A DNA stretch of 5,250 bases, from the NCBI GenBank assembly GCA_031380225.1, contig JANNFX010000125.1:1-5250 (forward strand), written 5' to 3'. Shown here piece after piece: positions 1-5,152 of the stretch. Positions within the stretch are counted from its first letter, which is position 1. Each line of letters opens with the position of its first letter. This DNA comes from JANNFX01 sp031380225 (GTDB lineage Bacteria; Pseudomonadota; Alphaproteobacteria; Rhizobiales; Hyphomicrobiaceae). The position numbers and the translations under genes are program-made. The notes below the pieces were generated by a model. The model saw only the letters and a list, made by a program, of their open reading frames with translations, was not told the DNA's origin and did no database searches.

Positions 1-987
1 CTGCGGACCGAACACCTCCCCAAACGGTGGCTGATGGCCGTCTCACATTCAGAGCGCGGCTGCCTCGATGATCATGCATGTCAAGCGATTGCAGCGGCTG
101 CGATCTTGGCAGATGCAGACACTGGCGTGATCGCTGTTGTGCTGGGTGAGCTCAGCGAAGACTTGAGAGAGCCGGGTGCTGATCTGGTAGCGGTGCTGCC
201 TTGCTTTGACGTGGCGCACTTTCAACCCGGCCGCGAATTGGATTCTATCACGTCACTCATCGAAATGTACGCACCGCAGCACATCTTCATTCCAGACAAG
301 TCCGCAAGCGACGGCGACCTCGGACGCCGTTTGATCGCCAAGCTTGGAGTTAACGCAGCGAGCCACGTCTTTGAGCTCGATGCCACGCACGTTGCTATCC
401 CGTGGTCCGCAGGGTCGACCCGTGCGTCCACGCCATTACCACGCGTGATACTGCTCACTGCCGGCGCCGTTGATGCCGAACTGCCCTTCGTTGGAAAAGG
501 CGATCGGGTACCGATGTCAGAGCTGCCGGCCCCGTCAGCCACCAAAGACCGCTGCCGCGACCTTGGCCTTGAAGAGACGACGGCATCTGCCATTGCTCTA
601 GAAGAGGCAGACTTTATTGTCTCTGCCGGCAATGGCGTCCGCAATGTCTCGACGCTTGAATCGCTTGCGCAAACGCTCGGGGCTGCCGTCGGTGCCAGCC
701 GCGTCGCCGTCGATGACGGAAAATTCTCGCGTGATAAGCAAGTCGGCGCCACAGGGAAAACAGTCTCGGCCAGTGCGTACATTGCCGTTGGCATCTCGGG
801 CGCGGTGCAGCATCTGCAAGGCATCAAAGACTGCCGCCATGTGATCGCAATCAATACAGATGCAGGCGCCCCCATTGCAAAGCGCGCTGATCTCACAATT
901 ATCGGCGATGCCGAGGAGGTGATGCAGGCGCTGATCACCCGCATCGCGCAGGCGCGGGCGCAACGCGAAAATCCGGAGACGACATGA
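1..987 (+). CDS. etfA: Electron transfer flavoprotein alpha subunit (EtfA/FixB family, dimethylglycine-catabolism type), 5' end probably outside the window
   Basis: This is the FAD-binding subunit of a heterodimeric ETF, a soluble cytoplasmic carrier that takes electrons from a flavin dehydrogenase and passes them to ETF:quinone oxidoreductase. Counting from the ATG at 34, residues about 190-300 show the alpha-subunit FAD domain: VGASRVAVDDG (219-229), QVGATGKTV (236-244), GISGAVQH (253-260), AINTDAGAPI (272-281) and the following RADL. The N-terminal half (ERGCLDDHA, GDLGRRLIAKLG) resembles ETF-alpha proteins encoded beside dgcA/dgcB. The start is uncertain. The frame is open to base 1, and the first beta strand (RWLMAV) begins before the ATG at 34. 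That ATG also lacks a good ribosome binding site, so I infer that the gene starts upstream; from 34 it would be 317 aa. The gene overlaps etfB by 4 bp. Its probable electron donor is dimethylglycine dehydrogenase, which is not visible here. Family assignment is firm; pathway role is inferred from context. Confidence 0.9.
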   Translation: MRTEHLPKRWLMAVSHSERGCLDDHACQAIAAAAILADADTGVIAVVLGELSEDLREPGADLVAVLPCFDVAHFQPGRELDSITSLIEMYAPQHIFIPDKSASDGDLGRRLIAKLGVNAASHVFELDATHVAIPWSAGSTRASTPLPRVILLTAGAVDAELPFVGKGDRVPMSELPAPSATKDRCRDLGLEETTASAIALEEADFIVSAGNGVRNVSTLESLAQTLGAAVGASRVAVDDGKFSRDKQVGATGKTVSASAYIAVGISGAVQHLQGIKDCRHVIAINTDAGAPIAKRADLTIIGDAEEVMQALITRIAQARAQRENPETT

Positions 988-1757
988 GTAGTCCGTTATC
1001 CGTTGCAGTGCTCGTATCCGCAGGACGCCATCCGGTCAGTGGTGCGCCGCGCGCCTGCCGCGGTGATGCGATCGCAATGGCAGTCGGCCGCAAAATTGCC
1101 GGGGAAACGCTTCGTGTGGTTTATGCCGGCAATGAGAAAGAGCCCGGACTCGGCGACTATTTTGCATTAGGAGCCGGCCGCATTGACGTTCTGAACGTAG
1201 CAATTGGCCGAGACATCCTCGACCCAATCGCAGCCTACCTCAAGGACACCGATCTGATCTTGACGGGCGCCTGCGCAGAGCACGGCGAGGGCAGCGGTCT
1301 ACTACCTTACCTGCTGGCAGACCGCCTTGGGCGAACGATGATCGGCGGCGTGCTCGATGTGAAGTTCGAGTTGGACGAAGCGCACGTGCGTCAGTTCCTG
1401 CCGAAAGGCAAGCGCCGCTCCGTTGCCGCTCCGTTGCCGCTCGTCGCCGCCGTGCATCCGTTGTCGCCTGTCGAACTCACCTACGCGCACGCGCGGCGCG
1501 TTTCTGGCCGCATTGAAACGGTGACCGTTTCTGGACTGGCTGATAAGAGCCGATCGCAAGCAGTTTGGACCGTCGAGCCCACCGCCCGCCGTGCCATTGC
1601 GCTCAAAACCCCTGAAAATAAGGATGGCCATGCGCGAATGCTGTCTTTTGTTGAAAGTCCGGCCAAAGGTGGCGCTGTCGCTTTTGAAGGCACCAGCGTC
1701 GACAAAGCACAAATTCTGCTCACCTACCTGAGAGAAAATCGCCTGATCGATTTCTAA
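984..1757 (+). CDS. etfB: Electron transfer flavoprotein beta subunit (EtfB/FixA family, dimethylglycine-catabolism type)
   Basis: This is the AMP-binding partner of the ETF alpha subunit, 257 aa, close to the usual beta-subunit length of about 250. The N-terminus LVSAGRHPVSG (10-20) and the nucleotide-binding stretch HGEGSGLLPYLLADRLG (100-116) are features I associate with the ETF-beta branch found in dimethylglycine/glycine betaine clusters rather than the beta-oxidation ETF. The start is set by an ATGA overlap with the etfA stop (ATG 984-986, TGA 985-987), a sign of translational coupling. GGAG at 975-978 sits 5 nt upstream as ribosome binding site. The 26-nt gap to gbcA suggests one transcript. 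An 11-bp tandem duplication lies in the coding sequence at 1414-1435, but the reading through it (VAAPLPLVAAV) looks normal for the family, so there is no sign of a frameshift. The residues past about 185 are less conserved and I cannot assign them a role. Confidence 0.9.
   Translation: MSSPLSVAVLVSAGRHPVSGAPRACRGDAIAMAVGRKIAGETLRVVYAGNEKEPGLGDYFALGAGRIDVLNVAIGRDILDPIAAYLKDTDLILTGACAEHGEGSGLLPYLLADRLGRTMIGGVLDVKFELDEAHVRQFLPKGKRRSVAAPLPLVAAVHPLSPVELTYAHARRVSGRIETVTVSGLADKSRSQAVWTVEPTARRAIALKTPENKDGHARMLSFVESPAKGGAVAFEGTSVDKAQILLTYLRENRLIDF
1414..1442 (+). repeat. 11-bp tandem repeat inside etfB
   Basis: GCCGCTCCGTT occurs twice head to tail (1414-1424 and 1425-1435) and is followed by a partial third unit (GCCGCTC, 1436-1442). 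The unit is not a multiple of three, so gain or loss of one copy by slippage would shift the etfB frame. As it stands the frame is intact. Confidence 0.75.
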
Positions 1758-1771
1758 CCGACCCCTTTCCA

Positions 1772-1779
1772 AGGGAGGA
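1772..1779 (+). promoter_or_regulatory. Strong ribosome binding site of gbcA
   Basis: AGGGAGGA lies 4 nt before the gbcA ATG at 1784 and is the best Shine-Dalgarno sequence in the window. It fixes the gbcA start. Two small mutually exclusive hairpins can form around it: CCCTT/AAGGG (1763-1767 with 1771-1775) and GGGA/TCCC (1773-1776 with 1780-1783). Whether either matters in vivo is unknown. Confidence 0.8.
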
Positions 1780-1783
1780 TCCC

Positions 1784-3067
1784 ATGCAACTGACCAACGA
1801 ACTGCGCGCGATGATTTTGCGCCGCCGCCCGGGCTACAGCCTCGAAGCTCCGTTCTACCAAAGCAAAGAAATTTTTGACCTCGATATGCAGGCGATTTTC
1901 GGCCGCCACTGGATCTTCGCCGGTGTTGAGCCGGATATTCCAGAGCCCGGCGATTTTTTCACCCTGCCAATGGGCCGGGCGTCAATCGTGGTGGTGCGCG
2001 ACGACGATATGACCATTCGTGCGTTTCATAACGTCTGCCGCCATCGTGGTGCGCGTCTTTGCGATGGACACAAAGGCAGCGTCGGCAATATCGTCTGCCC
2101 GTATCACCAGTGGACTTATGACCTGACCGGCAAACTCATTCATACCGAACACATGGGCGCTGATTTCGATCGCAGCCAGTTCAGTCTCAACAAGGTTCAT
2201 GTTGGCAATGTTGGCGGATTGATTTTCATCTGCCTCGCTGATCAGCCACCCGCCGACTTTGAAGACCTGAAGAGTGAGATGGAGCCGTACATCCTTCCCC
2301 ATCGCATCCAGGACTGCAAAGTTGCATTCGAGGAAGACCTGATCGAGAACGGCAATTGGAAGTTCACTATGGAGAACAACCGCGAGTGTTATCACTGCAA
2401 GGCCAACCATCCAGAATTGACAATTTCGCTGTATGAATTTGGCTTTGGCTATCAGCCCTCGCCGGAAAACGCAGACGACGTGCAGGCCTACAAGGACCTG
2501 ACCAAAAAAGAACATGCGCGTTGGGAGTCGTGCGGGTTGCCATCGGTTGAACGCGAGTTCTTGGATTCCCGCGCCACCGCGTATCGCACTGAGCGATTGC
2601 CGCTCGATAAGGCCGGTGAAAGTCAGACAATGAACAGCAAGGTTGCGTGCGAAAAATTGCTCGGTGACTTAACTCAGCGTAACTTGGGCGGATTGTCGTT
2701 CTGGACCCAGCCGAACTCGTGGCACCATTTCATGAGCGATCACATTGTCACCTTCTCGGCAATGCCGATCGACGCCGAGCACACCCTCTTGCGCACAAAG
2801 TGGCTCGTGCATAAGGACGCCATTGAAGGCAAAGACTACGACGTGAAGGCACTGAGCGAAGTCTGGCATGCCACCAACAAGCAGGACGGCGCGCTCGTCG
2901 AACGCACACATGCCGGATCGCAAAGTTCTGCCTATCAGCCCGGTCCTTATTCGCCATATACGGAAGAGCTTGTCGAAAAATTCATGTCTTGGTATTTCAA
3001 GAGACTGCGAGCCGAGACCGGGCTTGGTGCCGGCTCGACCGTCAGCGCGATGAAAGCTAGCGGTTGA
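1784..3067 (+). CDS. gbcA: Glycine betaine monooxygenase, Rieske-type oxygenase component GbcA
   Basis: GbcA is the terminal oxygenase that N-demethylates glycine betaine to dimethylglycine, releasing formaldehyde, in the cytoplasm. The 427-aa length matches known GbcA (about 430). The N-terminal Rieske domain has C85-R-H87 and C105-P-Y-H108, the four ligands of the [2Fe-2S] cluster. The catalytic domain carries E197-NNR-E201-CY-H204-CKAN-H209, giving His204 and His209 as mononuclear iron ligands. Asp368 in NKQDGALVE is the likely third ligand. Glu201 occupies the inter-subunit bridging position, where many ring-hydroxylating oxygenases have Asp; Glu is known there in the quaternary-amine oxygenases such as CntA. 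The segments KWLVHKDAIEG, DYDV and SSAYQPGPYS are typical of GbcA. A strong ribosome binding site fixes the start, and gbcB follows 19 nt after the stop. Stachydrine demethylase (Stc2-like) is the main alternative substrate class; the ETF and reductase context and C-terminal motifs favour glycine betaine. Confidence 0.88.
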   Translation: MQLTNELRAMILRRRPGYSLEAPFYQSKEIFDLDMQAIFGRHWIFAGVEPDIPEPGDFFTLPMGRASIVVVRDDDMTIRAFHNVCRHRGARLCDGHKGSVGNIVCPYHQWTYDLTGKLIHTEHMGADFDRSQFSLNKVHVGNVGGLIFICLADQPPADFEDLKSEMEPYILPHRIQDCKVAFEEDLIENGNWKFTMENNRECYHCKANHPELTISLYEFGFGYQPSPENADDVQAYKDLTKKEHARWESCGLPSVEREFLDSRATAYRTERLPLDKAGESQTMNSKVACEKLLGDLTQRNLGGLSFWTQPNSWHHFMSDHIVTFSAMPIDAEHTLLRTKWLVHKDAIEGKDYDVKALSEVWHATNKQDGALVERTHAGSQSSAYQPGPYSPYTEELVEKFMSWYFKRLRAETGLGAGSTVSAMKASG

Positions 3068-3086
3068 GAAGTCAGGCTAGAGATAC

Positions 3087-4202
3087 ATGAGCGATAAGCC
3101 GTCTGAGAGCCGGATCGGTCCCCAGTTGTGGGACGCGCCACCGCCGAAATGGAATCCGGATAGCGACGACACGCTGGTCTGTTGCCACGTGCGCGATGAA
3201 ACGCACGACGTCAAAAGTTTTTTGTTCCGGACCCGCCAGCCGCGCCTGTTCAGATACCAGCCCGGCCAATTCATTACGCTCGAACTTGAGATCAACGGCG
3301 AAGCGATTAATCGTTGCTATACGATGTCATCGGCACCAACGCGGCCCGATACGTTGTCGATCACAGTCAAGCGGCAGCCGGGCGGCATCGTCTCGAATTG
3401 GCTGCATGACACGCTAAAGCCCGGCATCGAAATCAAGGTACTCGGGCCCGCCGGCGATTTTAGTTCGGTGCTGCATCCGGCTGCCAAATATTTATTCCTA
3501 TCAGGCGGCTCGGGCGTGACGCCGCTGATGTCGATGGCGCGCACGCTCTATGACCTTGGCGAAGACAAAGACATCGTGTTCGCCCATAGCGCACGGTCTC
3601 CGCGGGACATCATTTTTCGCCGCGAGCTGGCTGCAATCGAAGCGGGCATGACGCATTTTCGCACGGCGTTTGTGTGTGAAAAGCCTATTGATAGCGACCC
3701 ATGGGATGGCCACACAGGTTATCTGACGCTGCCGATGCTGCGTCTGATCACGCGCGACTATGCGCAGCGCGAAGTCTTCTGCTGTGGCCCCGAACCCTAC
3801 ATGGCTGCTGTGCGTGCGCTGCTGACCGGCGCTGGCTTCGATATGAAGCATTATCACCAGGAAAGCTTTTCATTCGGCCAGCATGTCGAGCCATCTGCTG
3901 ACACAGCTGCTGCCCCCGCGTCCGTGGTGGCGGCGGAAGGCAGTTACAGAATCGAATTTACAAAGTCGGGACAAACGATCTTATGCGGACCCGATCAATT
4001 TATTCTGGACGCTGCCAAAGCCGCGGGTTTGCGGCTGCCGTTTTCATGCGCCAAAGGCATGTGCGGCACCTGCAAGTCTAAAAAGATTTCAGGCCAAGTG
4101 GTGATGACCCACCAAGGCGGCATCCGCCAACGCGAAATCGATCAGGGCATGTTTTTGCCATGCTGTTCCAAGCCGCTCAGCGACGTGGTTTTGGAGCGTT
4201 AG
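3087..4202 (+). CDS. gbcB: Glycine betaine monooxygenase, FAD/[2Fe-2S] reductase component GbcB
   Basis: GbcB passes electrons from NAD(P)H through FAD and a plant-type [2Fe-2S] cluster to the Rieske oxygenase GbcA. Three domains are visible in the 371 aa. The FAD-binding barrel has RCYTMSS at 76-82 and GPAGDF at 120-125. The nicotinamide domain has LSGGSGVTPLMSM at 138-150 and FCCGPEPYM at 231-239. The C-terminal ferredoxin has cluster ligands Cys321, Cys326, Cys329 and probably Cys359 (Cys360 is adjacent; spacing to Pro363 favours 359). This order, with the ferredoxin last, is that of GbcB and the related carnitine and stachydrine oxygenase reductases. The ATG at 3087 has only a weak ribosome binding site (AGAGA at 3079-3083), so coupling to gbcA translation, 19 nt upstream, is plausible. 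The protein ends right after the ferredoxin fold (PLSDVVLER). Its stop codon TAG lies inside an 84-bp palindrome, which suggests the repeat provided the present stop. Confidence 0.88.
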   Translation: MSDKPSESRIGPQLWDAPPPKWNPDSDDTLVCCHVRDETHDVKSFLFRTRQPRLFRYQPGQFITLELEINGEAINRCYTMSSAPTRPDTLSITVKRQPGGIVSNWLHDTLKPGIEIKVLGPAGDFSSVLHPAAKYLFLSGGSGVTPLMSMARTLYDLGEDKDIVFAHSARSPRDIIFRRELAAIEAGMTHFRTAFVCEKPIDSDPWDGHTGYLTLPMLRLITRDYAQREVFCCGPEPYMAAVRALLTGAGFDMKHYHQESFSFGQHVEPSADTAAAPASVVAAEGSYRIEFTKSGQTILCGPDQFILDAAKAAGLRLPFSCAKGMCGTCKSKKISGQVVMTHQGGIRQREIDQGMFLPCCSKPLSDVVLER

Positions 4203-4281
4203 AGTCTATCCGGCTTAAATTTAAGCATGACTCAAAATCCCCGCGGCAGAATGCTTCAATTTAAGCCGGATAGACTCTAAC
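4198..4281. repeat. 84-bp palindromic element at the gbcB 3' end (31-bp arms, 22-nt loop)
   Basis: The arms at 4198-4228 and 4251-4281 are inverted copies matching at 30 of 31 positions; the one mismatch is 4222 against 4257. They begin GTTAGAGTCTATCCGG and enclose a 22-nt loop. The left arm holds a perfect 14-bp palindrome, GCTTAAATTTAAGC (4213-4226). The element overlaps the last codon and stop of gbcB. AGC directly flanks both ends (4195-4197 and 4282-4284), a possible but weak 3-bp target duplication. In RNA it would form a very long hairpin that could stop transcription or protect the 3' end, but no U-run follows, so it is not a textbook intrinsic terminator. It resembles the dispersed TTAGAG...CTCTAA palindromes of Rhizobiales; that link is from memory of the general type. 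Confidence 0.85.
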
Positions 4282-4461
4282 AGCGCCACTGGCACACGCC
4301 TGCGGCCTGCAAAGTTAACAATGTCAAAGAGCTCTTGCTCTTGAACCTGGTGAACCGGTTCCTCCTTGCCCTCGAAATCAAGACAATCCGGACTATGATT
4401 GTGAACAACAGCGCGGGGATAACTTTGCGGAGAATAATTTGGGTGGTGTCTCAGTCTGAAT

Positions 4462-4480
4462 TTTTGTTGAATTTTTAGCC
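4462..4480 (+). repeat. 19-nt direct repeat, copy 1
   Basis: TTTTGTTGAATTTTTAGCC matches the segment at 4598-4616 (TTTTGCTGTATTTTCAGCC) at 16 of 19 positions in the same orientation. Each copy precedes one of the REP-like palindromes by about 20 nt, suggesting partial duplication within the mobile element. Confidence 0.5.
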
Positions 4481-4503
4481 CAGAAACATCCGGCCCACAG
4501 GCC

Positions 4504-4530
4504 GTCATCCCGGCGAAGGCCGGGACCCGG
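4504..4530 (+). repeat. REP-like palindromic repeat, copy 1
   Basis: This 27-nt unit starts GTCATCCCGGCGAAGG and ends GGGACCCGG. It contains a short hairpin, CCCGGC-GAAG-GCCGGG (4509-4524), extended by one T-A pair. An identical inverted copy lies at 4636-4662. The unit resembles the abundant GTCATCCC-type extragenic palindromes of Alphaproteobacteria. Confidence 0.85.
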
Positions 4531-4597
4531 ACAGCATCAATTGAGCGTCTGCATTCGGTTCAGAACAATTCATTGTGGTTGATGAATAACAATGCAG

Positions 4598-4616
4598 TTT
4601 TGCTGTATTTTCAGCC
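4598..4616 (+). repeat. 19-nt direct repeat, copy 2
   Basis: This is the partner of the segment at 4462-4480, with 16 of 19 identities. It ends in AGCC, 19 nt before the second REP-like unit. Confidence 0.5.
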
Positions 4617-4635
4617 TCGCTCCGCTTCGAGCACA

Positions 4636-4662
4636 CCGGGTCCCGGCCTTCGCCGGGATGAC
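4636..4662 (-). repeat. REP-like palindromic repeat, copy 2 (inverted)
   Basis: This is the exact reverse complement (27 of 27) of 4504-4530, 105 nt away. Two inverted REP units around a spacer form the arrangement called a REPIN or BIME. On a single strand the pair could fold into a long stem, or each unit could form its own small hairpin. Confidence 0.85.
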
Positions 4663-4805
4663 GAAACTTTTGGGCTCGCCGGGCGTCATGAAGAGGAGTA
4701 TTTGGTCTGAGTTAAGGCCGTTTTTCGTGCTGTTTACAATTTCCAAATTCAAACTGAGGCACTACCATAATTTCAGAAAGTTTTGAGGGCGTGGCCCATG
4801 ATGGT

Positions 4806-4818
4806 AAACTAAGGCACT
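4806..4818 (-). repeat. Stray copy of the mobile element's terminal motif
   Basis: AAACTAAGGCACT matches 12 of 13 positions of AAACTGAGGCACT (4751-4763) in the right terminal repeat of the MITE-like element, in the same orientation and 55 bp away. It may be the remnant of another element end, or chance. Confidence 0.4.
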
Positions 4819-4823
4819 GATTT

Positions 4824-5129
4824 TGGTTCCCGGAAGCTGCGCAACTCAATCTTCGAATGCAGCGGGATGGTATCATTCTTCGCTTTGCGCCCGGCGACAC
4901 GCGTTCTGCGAGCCGGTCGCCGCGCGCCGCCAGCCTCGAGTCGGGTTAAAACTTTTGACCGCTGGTATCAGTCGCGGCTATCCGCGATCTTTCCCGTCGC
5001 CGCTGTCCCGTGTTCCCGGTGTATTGAAATTTCGCCGTACCCTGTGCGGCAAAGATCCCGGATCGCCGCGAATTCGCCAACCCCACGCATCTCTTGAGCT
5101 GAGCTGAGCAGCGCGGCGTCCGGGAACCA
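4824..5129. repeat. 306-bp segment bounded by a 25-bp imperfect inverted repeat
   Basis: The left end (4824-4848) starts TGGTTCCCGGA, and the right end (5105-5129) is its inverted counterpart, matching at 21 of 25 positions with the outer 11 bp perfect. I see no direct repeat flanking it and no coding sequence within. It contains small hairpins, for example TCGCGG-CTAT-CCGCGA (4972-4987) and GATCC-C-GGATC (5054-5064). It could be another non-autonomous element or a pair of dispersed GGTTCCCGG-type palindromes. Confidence 0.5.
5096..5110 (+). repeat. 5-bp tandem repeat (GAGCT, GAGCT, GAGCA)
   Basis: Three consecutive 5-bp units run into the right arm of the 25-bp inverted repeat. This is a short, low-complexity tract with no clear function. 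Confidence 0.6.
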
Positions 5130-5152
5130 TCGGGTTTGGGGCGTTCCGCAAG

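Larger units (their letters stand above)
4441..4766. mobile_element. MITE-like element with imperfect terminal inverted repeats and a 7-bp flanking direct repeat
   Basis: The 22-nt segment at 4442-4463 and the inverted segment at 4745-4766 match at 19 of 22 positions. Their shared core reads CTCAGTYTGAATTT going inward. The same 7-mer, ATAATTT, lies immediately outside both ends (4434-4440 and 4767-4773), as expected for a target-site duplication; one base (4441) falls between the left copy and the start of the repeat match. The 325-bp interior has no transposase-like frame, so the element would be non-autonomous and need a transposase in trans. I cannot name the insertion-sequence family. 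A 27-bp inverted pair of REP-like sequences is nested inside. An alternative is a decayed insertion sequence rather than a true MITE. Confidence 0.6.
4203..5152. other. Repeat-rich region between convergent genes, no convincing coding sequence
   Basis: About 950 bp separate the stop codons of gbcB (plus) and the minus-strand gene at the right edge. Open frames here are short (at most about 95 codons), lack ribosome binding sites and recognisable motifs, and run through the inverted repeats, so I do not call them. Apart from the repeat elements listed separately, 4282-4433 and 4849-5095 hold nothing I recognise. Because both flanking genes end here, insertions would disturb no promoter, which may explain why repeats have accumulated. 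Confidence 0.7.

Noticed and set aside
222..944. 240-codon minus-strand open frame opposite etfA
   Set aside because: It lies wholly antisense to a gene with clear ETF-alpha motifs and shows no recognisable domain; it is a by-product of GC-rich codon use.
1784..3067. Stachydrine or carnitine oxygenase instead of GbcA
   Set aside because: The Rieske and iron motifs are shared by these enzymes, but the length, the C-terminal SSAYQPGPYS region and the linked dgc-type ETF genes fit GbcA better. Substrate is not proven.
4198..4281. Classical Rho-independent terminator
   Set aside because: The hairpin is much longer than usual and is not followed by a T-run, so I list it as a repeat that might act in termination rather than as a terminator.
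4221..4508. 95-codon minus-strand open frame downstream of gbcB
   Set aside because: It starts at the edge of the REP-like unit and ends inside the 84-bp palindrome, has no ribosome binding site, and has no recognisable motif. A decayed gene cannot be excluded.
4823..5107. Two overlapping plus-strand open frames (to 5107 and 5097)
   Set aside because: Both are arginine- and proline-rich translations of GC-rich sequence within the inverted-repeat-bounded block, without a ribosome binding site or family resemblance.
4442..5129. CRISPR array
   Set aside because: Repeats here are inverted or few and diverged, with no regular spacing of identical direct repeats.
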